Below are positions 16,241 to 25,913 of a stretch of DNA of 64,000 nucleotides, in pieces. Made by a program: the position numbers and the translations under genes. The stretch is taken from positions 496,001 to 560,000 of the forward strand of contig NZ_FXXB01000007.1 of NCBI RefSeq assembly GCF_900184245.1, written 5' to 3'. This stretch comes from Brachybacterium massiliense. GTDB lineage: Bacteria > Actinomycetota > Actinomycetes > Actinomycetales > Dermabacteraceae. Under the pieces are notes generated by a model, which saw only the letters and a program-made list of their open reading frames with translations, was not told the origin of the DNA and ran no database searches. Position 1 is the stretch's first letter. The number at the start of each line of letters is the position of its first letter.

Positions 16241-17377
16241 ATGGAAGGCGCAGTACTCTTCCTCGTCCTAGGCCTCGGCCTGCTGATCTTCCTCGTGATC
16301 GTGGCGGCGCTGCTGTTCGGCGGCCTGCGCACCTCCCTGATGTTCACGGTGCATACGCAGGAGGCCGTGATCGTCGAGCGCTTCGGCAAGTTCAAGCACG
16401 TCGCGCACGCCGGCCTGAACTTCAAGACCCCCTTCATCGACAACACCACGCGCCCGGTCTCGCTGCGCGTGCAGCAGCTCGAGGTGAACATCGAGTCCAA
16501 GACCAAGGACAACGTGTTCGTCACCGTGCCGGTCGCGGTCCAGTACCGGATCCGCGAGGAGCAGGTCGTCGACGCGTACTACAAGCTCTCGAACCCCGAG
16601 GCGCAGATCCGCTCCTACGTGTTCGACACCGTGCGCTCGGCGCTCTCCGGCCTCGAGCTGGACGCGGCCTTCGAGTCGAAGGACGACATCGCCCGCAGCG
16701 TCGAGACCACGCTCTCGCAGCGCATGCAGGAGTTCGGCTTCAACATCATCAACACCCTGGTCCAGGACATCTCCCCGGACCAGCGCGTGCGGGACTCGAT
16801 GAACTCGATCAACGCCGCCCAGCGCGACCGGGTGGCGGCGCAGTCCCTCGCCGAGGCGGACAAGATCAAGCGCGTCACCCAGGCGGAGGCCGAGGCCGAG
16901 TCCAAGCGCCTTCAGGGTGAGGGCGTGGCCGCGCAGCGCAAGGCGATCGCCCTTGGTATCGCCGAACAGTACGAGATGCTCCGCAAGGTGGGTATCGAGA
17001 ACTCCGCCGAGCAGCTGCTGCTGATGACGCAGTACTTCGACACCATGCAGGACGTGGCCCGCAACGCCCGCTCCAACGTGCTGTACCTGCCCTCGAACCC
17101 GGGGGCCGTCGGCTCGATGGGCGAGGAGATCCGCACCGCGATGCTGCAGTCCCAGGCGGCCGCCGAGGCCAGCCAGGACGCCGACGTCGCCGATGCCGAG
17201 AACCGCAGGCGCAGCTCCGCGCAGCAGCAGCGCGCACAGCAGGAGGCCCGTGCCGAGCGCGCCCGCCAGCAGGCGGAGCAGCGGGCTCGTGAGGCGAGCC
17301 GGCAGGAGGCCCCAGAGGGCTACCCGGGCGGGGAGATCCCGCCGTGGGCGCACCCGAACAGCGGCAATCTGGGCTGA
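16241..17377 (+). CDS. SPFH / band 7 membrane protein
   Basis: The 378-residue protein has an N-terminal membrane helix (residues about 4-28), an SPFH domain (about 35-230; AVIVERFGKFKHVAHAGLNF), a long coiled coil of KRVTQAEAEAESKRLQGEG type and a Gln/Arg/Glu-rich tail ending in a proline-rich segment. It resembles the stomatin/HflK-like proteins that form ring-shaped membrane scaffolds. TAGCGT (16200-16205) and AAAGGTG before the ATG support the start. The sulfatase gene follows three bases after the stop and is probably cotranscribed. Confidence 0.85.
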   Translation: MEGAVLFLVLGLGLLIFLVIVAALLFGGLRTSLMFTVHTQEAVIVERFGKFKHVAHAGLNFKTPFIDNTTRPVSLRVQQLEVNIESKTKDNVFVTVPVAVQYRIREEQVVDAYYKLSNPEAQIRSYVFDTVRSALSGLELDAAFESKDDIARSVETTLSQRMQEFGFNIINTLVQDISPDQRVRDSMNSINAAQRDRVAAQSLAEADKIKRVTQAEAEAESKRLQGEGVAAQRKAIALGIAEQYEMLRKVGIENSAEQLLLMTQYFDTMQDVARNARSNVLYLPSNPGAVGSMGEEIRTAMLQSQAAAEASQDADVADAENRRRSSAQQQRAQQEARAERARQQAEQRAREASRQEAPEGYPGGEIPPWAHPNSGNLG

Positions 17378-17380
17378 GCG

Positions 17381-18847
17381 ATGACCGAGCGGCCCCACAT
17401 CGTGCTCGTCTGCGTCGACGAGATGAGGGCGGATGCGATGGGGGTCGCCGGGAACGCCCACATCGACACCCCCAACCTCGACGATCTCGCGCGCGGCGGA
17501 TACCGCTTCACCCGCGCCTATTCCGCCACCCCCACGTGCGTGCCCGCGCGCGTCGCGATGTTCACCGGGAAATCGCCCTCCCTGCATGGCCGCTACGGCT
17601 ACCGGGAGGGGATCTCCTTTCCGGAGGCGTACCCCGTCACGCTGCAGTCCACGCTGCGGGAGGCGGGCTACCAGACCTTCGGCGTCGGGAAGATGCACGT
17701 GTTCCCGGACCGGGCCCGCTGCGGCTTCGACGAAGTGCTGCTGCACGACGGCTTCCTGCACACCTCACGCCGGCTGAGCCGGGGCCCGTCGGCGACGATC
17801 GACGACTACGTGGACTTCCTGCAGCGGGAGACCGGTGATCCGCGTGCCGACTACCAGGAGACCGGGATCGGCTGCAATGCGATGACGGCCCGGCCCTGGG
17901 AGCGCGCGGAGCGGCTGCACCCCACCCGCTGGGTGGCCGACGAGTCCTTCCGCTTCCTCGAGCGGCGCGATCCCACCCGGCCGTTCTTCCTGTACATGTC
18001 CTTCCACCGGCCGCACGCGCCCTTCGATCCCCCGCCGTGGCTGTGGGACAAGTACCGCGCACGCTCGGGCCCGGCGCGTGCACAGGGCGACTGGGTCTCG
18101 CGTTTCGACGAGCATCGGCGTGACTTCCACTCCGAGGCGGAGTTCGGAGCGCAGAAGGAGAGCACCCATGAACAGGTGCGAGCCGGCTACTACGGCTCGA
18201 TCGAGTTCATCGACCTGCAGCTGAACCGGCTCAAGGAGACGCTCTCGGATCAGGGCCTGCTCGAGGACACGGTGATCGTGTTCGTCTCCGATCACGGCGA
18301 CATGCTCGGCGATCACGACATGTACCGGAAGTCCGTGGGCTACGAGGGCTCAGCGCGGGTGCCGCTGGTGGTGCACGTGCCGCCGCGCTGGCGAGGGAGC
18401 TGGGGTGAGCCTGGAGAGGTCCACTCGATCGCGGAGCTGAGGGATCTGATGCCGACGCTGCTCGAGCTCGCCGAGGTCGCGGTGCCAGACGGCGTGGACG
18501 GCATCAGCCTGCGCCCCGGGAGCGGGACGCGCGATCACCTGCACGGCGAGCACGTGATCAGCGCTCTGGGCCGGCACTCGATGCAGTGGATCCGCTCGCA
18601 GCGCTTCAAGTACGTGTGGTTCTCCGGGGACGGGCACGAGCAGCTCTTCGATCTCGAGGCGGATCCGTGCGAGGAGCGGGACCTGGCCGGGGTCGATGAC
18701 GTCGCCGGGGAGCTTGCGCGGCATCGGGAACTGCTGGTCGCCGAGCTCACGGACCGCGAGGAGGGCTTCGTGGAGAACGGAGCGCTCGTGGGCGGGCGGC
18801 CGGTGCAGTCCGAGGCGGCGTGGGTGCGCGAGTTCGCACGGCTCTGA
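17381..18847 (+). CDS. Type I (formylglycine-dependent) sulfatase
   Basis: The 488-residue protein has the sulfatase fold: DEMRADAMG at the N-terminus for calcium, the CVPAR motif with Cys53 (CxPxR) that is converted to formylglycine, GVGKMHVF, and SDHGDMLGDHDMYRKS. It has no signal peptide, so it is likely cytoplasmic and would cleave a small or imported sulfate ester. It is close to choline-sulfatase and phosphonate monoester hydrolase-like groups. Its activation needs a formylglycine-generating enzyme, and one is encoded at 42922-43887. Confidence 0.85.
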   Translation: MTERPHIVLVCVDEMRADAMGVAGNAHIDTPNLDDLARGGYRFTRAYSATPTCVPARVAMFTGKSPSLHGRYGYREGISFPEAYPVTLQSTLREAGYQTFGVGKMHVFPDRARCGFDEVLLHDGFLHTSRRLSRGPSATIDDYVDFLQRETGDPRADYQETGIGCNAMTARPWERAERLHPTRWVADESFRFLERRDPTRPFFLYMSFHRPHAPFDPPPWLWDKYRARSGPARAQGDWVSRFDEHRRDFHSEAEFGAQKESTHEQVRAGYYGSIEFIDLQLNRLKETLSDQGLLEDTVIVFVSDHGDMLGDHDMYRKSVGYEGSARVPLVVHVPPRWRGSWGEPGEVHSIAELRDLMPTLLELAEVAVPDGVDGISLRPGSGTRDHLHGEHVISALGRHSMQWIRSQRFKYVWFSGDGHEQLFDLEADPCEERDLAGVDDVAGELARHRELLVAELTDREEGFVENGALVGGRPVQSEAAWVREFARL

Positions 18848-18942
18848 CCGGCGCTGACCAGGAGATCATTCGACGGAAGTCGTACTGGCCCGACCCCGTA
18901 GGAGGGCTATGCGGGGCTGCCCCGTGCGATGGGATAGGAGGC

Positions 18943-19989
18943 ATGAACGAGAGCGCGCCCTCCCCCGACTACACCGTCGAGAAGCAGCTGGCCCGCACCG
19001 CGGGGGTGACCCTGGTGTGGTGGGCACACGGCATCGTGCGCCTGCTGCTCGCGGTGGCGATGGTCTACTACGGGGTCGCCAAGCTCGTCTTCGGCCAGTT
19101 CGGCGTCACCGACATGGGCGACGCGCTCATCGCCCAGGGCGAGATGAGCCCGATGGGGGTGCTGTGGCGGATGGTCGCCCTCTCCCCGCTGTTCCAGTTC
19201 CTGGGCGGCCTCGCGGAGCTCGGGGCGGCGCTCGCACTGCTGTGGCGGCGCACGATCCCGCTCGGCGCGGTGCTCGCCGGGGCGTCGATGGCCCTGGTCT
19301 TCGTGCTGAACCTCGGCTACGACGTGCCCGTCAAGCAGATCTCCCTGGCGCTGCTGATCATGTCGGTGCTGGTGCTGATCCCCTGGATGCCGCGCCTGTC
19401 CCGGGCGCTGCTCGGTCACGGGGAGATCCGGCCCGGGCCGGTGCCCGTGCTCATCCCCTGGCGCCCGCTGGCGAGGGTCACGAACGTTCTCGGACCCATC
19501 GCGGCGCTCGCGCTGGTGGGGCTGATCGGCTGGGGTGTGAGCGGGATGTACCCGGAGCGCAGCACCGACGAGACCACCCCTGCCGGGGTGTGGACGGTGC
19601 AGGAGGACGCCGCCGCGCCGGCTGCGCAGCTGAGCGAGGACACCCGCTGGAGCGCGATCGCCTTCGGCGAGGTCGAGTACGGGGGTCTCGCCTCGGTCCA
19701 GCTCCGGCGCGCTGACGGCGAGCTGCTGCACGGCCGCTACGAGCGCACCGGGGAGGGCACGGTCGAGCTCTCGCTGCGTCCGCTAAGGGATCCGGGGACC
19801 ACGGCCCAGGAGTACATCGACTCCGAGCCCACCGAGCTGACCCTCAGCATCGTCGAACGCGAGGACGGCACCCTGCACGCCACCGGGGGCGGCCAGGACC
19901 TCGTGCTCGCGCCCAATGACTCCGCGATGGTGCTCTACGAGCGCGGCTTCAGCTGGGGCGTGCGCCCGGACGATCCCTTCAACCGCTGA
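18943..19989 (+). CDS. DoxX-family membrane protein with C-terminal extracytoplasmic domain
   Basis: The 348-residue protein has a DoxX-type four-helix core (residues about 22-150, beginning WWAHGIVRLLLAVAMVYYGVAKL), a fifth membrane helix near 185-205 and a C-terminal domain of about 140 residues rich in beta strands and outside the membrane. The tail is not a domain I recognise. ATG 18943 is preceded by ATAGGAGG. It may accept electrons or support a redox enzyme as other DoxX proteins do, but nothing in the neighbours fixes the role. Confidence 0.7.
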   Translation: MNESAPSPDYTVEKQLARTAGVTLVWWAHGIVRLLLAVAMVYYGVAKLVFGQFGVTDMGDALIAQGEMSPMGVLWRMVALSPLFQFLGGLAELGAALALLWRRTIPLGAVLAGASMALVFVLNLGYDVPVKQISLALLIMSVLVLIPWMPRLSRALLGHGEIRPGPVPVLIPWRPLARVTNVLGPIAALALVGLIGWGVSGMYPERSTDETTPAGVWTVQEDAAAPAAQLSEDTRWSAIAFGEVEYGGLASVQLRRADGELLHGRYERTGEGTVELSLRPLRDPGTTAQEYIDSEPTELTLSIVEREDGTLHATGGGQDLVLAPNDSAMVLYERGFSWGVRPDDPFNR

Positions 19990-20049
19990 GACGTCGGCCC
20001 CGTCCCCTAAGGTGGGACCGCACACGACCTGCGATGGAGGAGCCCCCGC

Positions 20050-22719
20050 ATGCTGATCGAGTTCGGCTGGTCCCTCGATGGTGCCGCCTGGGCCGACGGG
20101 ACGGGGACGACCGGTTCGGTGCGGCTGGGGCCGCGCGGTCTGGTCCAGCTGCTGCAGAGCCGCCTCGCGCTGACCCGTCCGTCGGTGGACCCCGCCGTGC
20201 GGATCGCGCAGTACGGCCGCGCGCTCGCGGCGGCGGATCATCCGTGGCCGAGGGAGTCCTTCGCCGTGGATCCCTGGGCGACGGCGGCGACCATGCTCAG
20301 CTGGCGGGATGCCGCGGTGGTGGCCGGGGCCGGGCTGCAGCCGCGCGAGGGGCTGCCGGCGCGGGTGGAGGCGCTGTGCGCGATCGAGCAGGTCGCGGAC
20401 CTCTCCCCCGGCGCGGCGGATGATCTTCAGGAGCTGGTGGCGCTGCTGCAGGAGTCGCCCTGGCCGCTCGGCATCGAGCGCCTGCTGTGCCATGAGGCGC
20501 CCGAGTCCCTGCCGGGATCCTGGCCGCGGCTGCTGGCGCTGCTGGGTGAGGGCGGGGTCGAGGTCTCTGCGGCGGCGGAGCGGCCGACGGGGCGGCCCGA
20601 GCTGGTGCTGCTCGAGGCGGAGGACGAGTGGACTGCGGCGGAGGCCGCGGCGCGCTTCCTCGCCGGGCGCGAGGGACGAGCCGTGCATGTGCTCGCCACG
20701 GAGGACACGATCCTGCTGGACCAGGAGCTGCGTCGCCGCGGCCTGCCGGCCCTCGGCGTGGCGGAGTCCTCGGCGGATCGCACGAGCCTGCAGATCCTGC
20801 CGCTGTACCTCTCGATCGCGGTGGCGCCGGTGGATGTGCAGCAGCTCGGCGCGTTCCTGGATCTCCGGGTGCTGGACGCCCCGGACTCGGATCGGGAGCC
20901 GATCGGGCTGGTGCCCTCGCGGGTGCGCCGCCGCTTCCTCGACGCGCTCGCGGCGGAGCCCGGCACGGGAGGTGCGGCGTGGCGGGCGGTGCTCGAGGAG
21001 TTCGCGGGAGATCCCGACGCCTACGAGGTGGCCCGGGCCGTCTCCGATCTGGTCACCGCGCCGCTTCGCCCCGAGCAGCTCACCCCGGCGCGGCTGCGCG
21101 CGGCGACGGCCTGGCTCGGGCAGCGCCTGCGCGCCCTCGGCCAGGGGGATCCCGAGCTGCTGCGCGCGAGCACCCATCTGCAGACCTTCCTCGAGGTGCT
21201 CGACACCCTCGGAGACGATCACGTGCTCGACGAGCGCGAGCTCTCCCAGGTGCTCGAGGCCTCCGGCGGGCGAGCCGCCTCCCCCTTCGCCCGCCCCGAG
21301 GCGAGCGGCAAGCGCACCTCCTGCACCCGGCCCGCCCAGCTGCGGGCCGACGGCGGGGACGTGCTGTGGTGGGGCGCGGACCGGCAGGACGCCCGCACCG
21401 GCGTCACCTGGGACGCGAACGAGGTCGAGGCGCTCACCGCGCTCGGCGCACGGGTGCCGGACCCCGCGGCGCTCGCGGCCCTCGAGACCGACGCCGGGCT
21501 ACGGGCGCTGCGCGGCGCGGGCCGCGTGATCGTGGTCCGCACCCGCACCCGCAGGGAGAAGGCCACCGCCCCGCACTCGCTGCTCGCGCACCTCGCGGCC
21601 GAGCGCGCACAGCCCGGCGAGGACGTCGCCGCGGTGCTCGAGAGCCACCGGGTGGATCCGCGCAGCGCCGTCGGCGCCGGGGCGTGGGAGCTCGCGGGAT
21701 CGCGTCGGGCGCTGCACGTGCCCGCGCTCGAGGCGCCGACGGGGCCGCGCGAGGACCTCACCCGGCACGCCGCGCCCGCGCCGCATCTGCTGCCGCGGGC
21801 GCTGAGCTACTCGCAGGCGGAGAACCTGCTGGGCTGCCGCCAGAAGTGGACCTACCGCACGGGGCTCGGGATCCGGCCGGCGTCGGTCGCGAGCGTGCCC
21901 ACCGGCAACCAGATGATCGGCACCCTCGTGCACGCCGTGGTCGAGGAGCTGGTCACCGCCCGGCAGAAGCAGGGCGGGGCGCCGGCGGCCGAGGAGATCG
22001 CCGAGATGCTGGACCGCCTGGTCCCGCAGCTCGCCTCGGAGCTGCTGCTGCCCGGGCGCGAGGTCGAGCTGACCACGATGCGCGAGACGGCCGTGCGCTC
22101 CCTCGAGGAGTTCTTCGGCCGGCTGGCCGCGGCGGGCCTGGTGATCACCTCGGTCGAGTCCCGCTTCGAGGAGCCGCTGCGGCTGCACCTGGCGCGAGGC
22201 GACGTCGAGGTGCCGTTCATGGGCTACCGAGACGTGCTCGCCGAGGATGCCGCGGGCCGGCCCACCGTGATCGACCTGAAGTGGACCTCGGCGGCGAAGA
22301 AGTATCCCGAGCTGTTCGATGCCGGAGAGGCGCTGCAGCTGGCCTCCTACGCCTGGTCGCTCGATGCCCCGGACGCGGACGTCGGCTACTTCCTGCTCAA
22401 GCAGGGCGAGTTCGTCTCCGCGAACCCGGCGCTGGACCCGCACGGCCGGCCCACCCTCGACATCGAGGAGGCCTGGTCCACCACCGTGGCCGGCGTGACC
22501 GAGGCGCTCGACGCGATCGGCGAGGGCACCGTCTCCGCCCGCTCCGGGCAGATCCTGCGCGATGCCGGGCAGAGCCTGAGCACCCCGCGCACCGAGGCGA
22601 AGAAGACCTACGCCGCCGCGCAGGAGGTCGCGCGGGCCGAGGGCGGGATCGTGGTCGACGCCCGCTGCGACTTCTGTGATTTCTCCCTGCTGTGCGGCCT
22701 GAGAGGCGATGCATCATGA
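20050..22719 (+). CDS. AddB-like helicase/PD-(D/E)XK nuclease subunit with Fe-S cysteines
   Basis: The 889-residue protein has a degenerate helicase-like N-terminal part and a C-terminal PD-(D/E)XK nuclease (LSYSQAENLLGCRQKW near residue 588, GTLVHAVVEEL, MGYRDVLAED and the IDLKW lysine motif near 740). The cysteine in LLGC and the three in CDFCDFSLLC near the end are spaced like the iron-sulfur cluster of AddB/RecB-family nucleases. It would process DNA ends with the helicase encoded next, whose ATG overlaps its TGA. No Walker A is visible, as in AddB. Confidence 0.8.
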   Translation: MLIEFGWSLDGAAWADGTGTTGSVRLGPRGLVQLLQSRLALTRPSVDPAVRIAQYGRALAAADHPWPRESFAVDPWATAATMLSWRDAAVVAGAGLQPREGLPARVEALCAIEQVADLSPGAADDLQELVALLQESPWPLGIERLLCHEAPESLPGSWPRLLALLGEGGVEVSAAAERPTGRPELVLLEAEDEWTAAEAAARFLAGREGRAVHVLATEDTILLDQELRRRGLPALGVAESSADRTSLQILPLYLSIAVAPVDVQQLGAFLDLRVLDAPDSDREPIGLVPSRVRRRFLDALAAEPGTGGAAWRAVLEEFAGDPDAYEVARAVSDLVTAPLRPEQLTPARLRAATAWLGQRLRALGQGDPELLRASTHLQTFLEVLDTLGDDHVLDERELSQVLEASGGRAASPFARPEASGKRTSCTRPAQLRADGGDVLWWGADRQDARTGVTWDANEVEALTALGARVPDPAALAALETDAGLRALRGAGRVIVVRTRTRREKATAPHSLLAHLAAERAQPGEDVAAVLESHRVDPRSAVGAGAWELAGSRRALHVPALEAPTGPREDLTRHAAPAPHLLPRALSYSQAENLLGCRQKWTYRTGLGIRPASVASVPTGNQMIGTLVHAVVEELVTARQKQGGAPAAEEIAEMLDRLVPQLASELLLPGREVELTTMRETAVRSLEEFFGRLAAAGLVITSVESRFEEPLRLHLARGDVEVPFMGYRDVLAEDAAGRPTVIDLKWTSAAKKYPELFDAGEALQLASYAWSLDAPDADVGYFLLKQGEFVSANPALDPHGRPTLDIEEAWSTTVAGVTEALDAIGEGTVSARSGQILRDAGQSLSTPRTEAKKTYAAAQEVARAEGGIVVDARCDFCDFSLLCGLRGDAS

Positions 22720-25700
22720 GCTTCACCCTGATCAACGCCTCCGCCGGCTCCGGCAAGACGTACACCCTCACCCGGCTGCTGGCCGAGCGCCTGGCCGCCG
22801 GGCTCGACCCCTCCGAGGTCATCGCCACCACCTTCACCGTCAAAGCGGCCGACGAACTCTCCCAGCGGGTGCGCTCGACGCTGCTGGACCGCCAGCAAGT
22901 CGAGGCGGCGCGCGGCATCGACAGCGCCCTGATCAGCACCGTCAACTCCGTCGCGGGGCGACTGGTGACCGAGTACGCGCTCGATGCAGGGATCTCCCCG
23001 CAGGTGCGGGTGCTCGACGAGACCACGCAGAAGGCCGCGTTCGCCGCGGCGATCGACCGCACCGCCGCCGCGGCCGGGGTGCGCTGGGGCGCGATGCTCG
23101 CCCGCACCGAGCACGACGGCGACGAGCGCGACACCGGCTACGTGCGCACGCAGGCCTGGCGCGCGCGGGTCAAGGACGTCGCCGACGCCGCCCGCACGAA
23201 CCTGCTGGGCGCCGAGGACCTGCGCGCCGCCGCCGAGACGTCATGGGAGGAGTTCCGGGCCGCGGCGCAGCTGCCGGCACCGGGCGAGGACCAGCGCGGG
23301 CGCTGGCTGCACGAGCTCGGCGTGAGGATCGCGGACTTCGAGGCGGAGCTCGCGGCGGGCACCATCGCGGCGCGCAGCGTGGACAGGGCGCGGCGCGATC
23401 TCGAGGCGCTGCGCCGGATGGAGCGGAGCCTGCGCGATCGGGAGCGCACCCCGTGGTCGAGCTGGCTGCGGCTCGCCGGAGGCGGCAGCTACGGCGCGCC
23501 CGCGAAGAAGGCGCTCGAGCCGCTCTCGCTCCAGATCTCCGAGACCTTCGCCGAGAATCCCGCGTGGCAGCAGGATCTGCAGGACCTGATCCGGCTGATC
23601 CTCGAGGTCGCCGCCGAGTCCCTCGAGGCGTACGAGACGTACAAGCGCGAGCTGGGGCTGATCGACTTCATCGACCAGGAGGTGCGGGCGCTGCGCCTGC
23701 TGCAGGACTCCCCGCGGGTGCGCGAGTCGATCGCCTCCCGCTTCCGGCTGCTCGCGGTGGACGAGTTCCAGGACACCTCCCCCGTCCAGCTCGCCCTCTT
23801 CCTCGAGCTCTCCCAGCTCATCGAGGAGAAGATCTGGGTGGGCGATCCGAAGCAGGCGATCTACGGCTTCCGCGACGCCGACCCCCGTCTGATGCAGGAC
23901 ATCATCGCCGCGCTCGAGGGCGGCGGCACCGTGTTCGGCACGGGCGAGGTGAGGAACCTGTCGGAGTCCTGGCGCTCGCAGAAGCTGCTGGTCGACTTCT
24001 CCAACGCCGTGTTCACCCCGGTGTTCGCGCCCGACGGGGCAGGGGCCGAGCGAGTGCGTCTGGCGATCCCCGCGCCGCGCCGCGAGCGCGCGGGCGGGGG
24101 CGCGCTCGAGGTGTGGGAGGCGACCAAGCACGATCGCCGCGCGGTCTCCGCGCACAAGCACGCCTCGATGATCGCCGAGCAGATCCGTCACCGGATCGAG
24201 GAGGGTGCCTTCGCCCCCGGGGACACCGCCGTGCTGGTGCGCAGCAATGCACAGCGCGAGGCGGTGGTCGCCGCGCTGCAGGAGCGGGGCGTGCCCACCG
24301 CCGGCGCCGCCCATCCGCTGCTCGCCACCCGCGAGGCGCAGATGGTGCGGGCCGCGCTCGCGGTCACCCTCGACGGCTCGGACACCCTCGCCCTCACCGA
24401 GCTGGTCACGCTGCTCGGCGACCACGGCGCCCACGAGGACTGGTTCGCCCAGCTCATGGCCGCGCCGGACCGCGACGCCCGCCGGGCCGTCTTCTCTGCC
24501 TGGTGGGAGGATCCCGCGCTGAGCGGTCTGCGCGAGGTGCGCCGGGCCTGCATCGGATTCACCCCGGTGGAGATGATGAGCGCGTTGATCGACGCCCTCG
24601 ACCTGCCGCAGCGGATCAAGCGCTGGAGCGGGCAGGCCTCGCGCCGCCGTACCCTCGATGCACTGCGGGCGATGGCGCGGGAGACCACCGAGCGGCGCCG
24701 CGCCGAGGGCTCCCCCATCACGCTCACCGGCCTGCGCGCCGAGCTCGACGCCTGGGAGGAGGGGCCGGACCTCTCCGCGCTGCCCGAGGCGGTGTGGGTG
24801 GGCACCGTCCACGGTGCCAAGGGCCTGGAATGGGAGCACGTGGTCACCTACCTCGGCGCGCCCCCGAAGGAGCGCGACCACTCCAGCGGCGTGCTCGTCC
24901 TCTCCCCCGGCGCGCTCGACGTCACCGCGCCGCTGGCCGGGCGCAGACTGCGCTTCTGGCCCCAGGTCGCCGCGCCCGCAGAGGTGAGCGAGCAACTCGC
25001 CGCCTCGGACTTCGCGACCCGTCGGCGCGAGGCGGAGGCGGAGGAGTCCGGGCGGTTGCACTACGTGGCCCTCACTCGCGCCGCCCGTACCGGCGTGCTC
25101 GCCGTGCCCGGTGCCGCGACCGTGCTCGACACCCTCGTCGAGGGCACGCAGCTGGTGCGCTGGACGGACACCGGCCTCACTGTGCACGGCACCGAGGAGC
25201 CGTTGCCGGCGACGGTGACCCGCGTGAACGTGGACGATCTGGTGGAGGAGGCGGTGGAGCGCCTGCCGGTCGGGGCGGATCCCCTGGCGGCGACGGATGT
25301 GCCGCTGCGCCCGGAGGGCGAGGCGGGAAATCGTGCTACGGCGCGGTTTCAGGCGTCGGGCGTCGGCTCCGACGACTCGCTCGCGCAGGTGGGTGCGCCG
25401 CGCAGCATCGGCGAGGTGCTCGTGCGCGGCGGCGGGCCGCAGTGGGAGCGGGTGGGCGAGGCGCTCCACGCCTACCTCGCCCTGCCGCTCGAGCAGCTGA
25501 CGCAGGCGCAGAAGGACAGCGCCGCGCAGCGTCTGCTCGAGCGCTGGGCGGTGACCCGCACCGTCGACGCCGAGGTGCTGCATGCGGCGGGACGGGCCTG
25601 GTCACGGTTCCTCACCAAGGAGTTCCCCGGCGCCGAGCAGCTCACCGAGCAGCCGATCACCTGGTGGAACGAGGAGGAACAGGTGATGGAGGGCTGGATC

Positions 25701-25913
25701 GACACCCTGCTCCGCCTGCCCTCCGGCGAGATCGTGCTGGTGGACCACAAGTCCTATCCCGGCGATGACCCGGTGGGGCACGTGCGGCGTCACTACCTCG
25801 GGCAGATGGCGACCTATGCGCAGGCCCTGGCCGCGGCGGGGCGGGCACCGGATCGGATCCTGATGCACCTGCCGCTGCGCGGGGAGGTCCTCGAGGTGAC
25901 CCTGCATGGATGA
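22716..25913 (+). CDS. AddA-like UvrD/RecB-family helicase-nuclease
   Basis: The 1065-residue protein has Walker A NASAGSGKTYTL (residues 7-18), the Walker B/motif II DEFQDTSPVQ (about 349), motif III WVGDPKQAIYGFRDADP, motif V TVHGAKGLEWEHV and motif VI YVALTRAA. The C-terminal segment has EGWIDTLLRL..EIVLVDHKSYPG, a PD-(D/E)XK nuclease with Asp and DHK. It forms the motor subunit of an AddAB-like double-strand break repair complex with the preceding gene. The ATG at 22716 is chosen because SFTLINASAGSGKT begins there and it overlaps the AddB-like stop. Confidence 0.85.
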   Translation: MSFTLINASAGSGKTYTLTRLLAERLAAGLDPSEVIATTFTVKAADELSQRVRSTLLDRQQVEAARGIDSALISTVNSVAGRLVTEYALDAGISPQVRVLDETTQKAAFAAAIDRTAAAAGVRWGAMLARTEHDGDERDTGYVRTQAWRARVKDVADAARTNLLGAEDLRAAAETSWEEFRAAAQLPAPGEDQRGRWLHELGVRIADFEAELAAGTIAARSVDRARRDLEALRRMERSLRDRERTPWSSWLRLAGGGSYGAPAKKALEPLSLQISETFAENPAWQQDLQDLIRLILEVAAESLEAYETYKRELGLIDFIDQEVRALRLLQDSPRVRESIASRFRLLAVDEFQDTSPVQLALFLELSQLIEEKIWVGDPKQAIYGFRDADPRLMQDIIAALEGGGTVFGTGEVRNLSESWRSQKLLVDFSNAVFTPVFAPDGAGAERVRLAIPAPRRERAGGGALEVWEATKHDRRAVSAHKHASMIAEQIRHRIEEGAFAPGDTAVLVRSNAQREAVVAALQERGVPTAGAAHPLLATREAQMVRAALAVTLDGSDTLALTELVTLLGDHGAHEDWFAQLMAAPDRDARRAVFSAWWEDPALSGLREVRRACIGFTPVEMMSALIDALDLPQRIKRWSGQASRRRTLDALRAMARETTERRRAEGSPITLTGLRAELDAWEEGPDLSALPEAVWVGTVHGAKGLEWEHVVTYLGAPPKERDHSSGVLVLSPGALDVTAPLAGRRLRFWPQVAAPAEVSEQLAASDFATRRREAEAEESGRLHYVALTRAARTGVLAVPGAATVLDTLVEGTQLVRWTDTGLTVHGTEEPLPATVTRVNVDDLVEEAVERLPVGADPLAATDVPLRPEGEAGNRATARFQASGVGSDDSLAQVGAPRSIGEVLVRGGGPQWERVGEALHAYLALPLEQLTQAQKDSAAQRLLERWAVTRTVDAEVLHAAGRAWSRFLTKEFPGAEQLTEQPITWWNEEEQVMEGWIDTLLRLPSGEIVLVDHKSYPGDDPVGHVRRHYLGQMATYAQALAAAGRAPDRILMHLPLRGEVLEVTLHG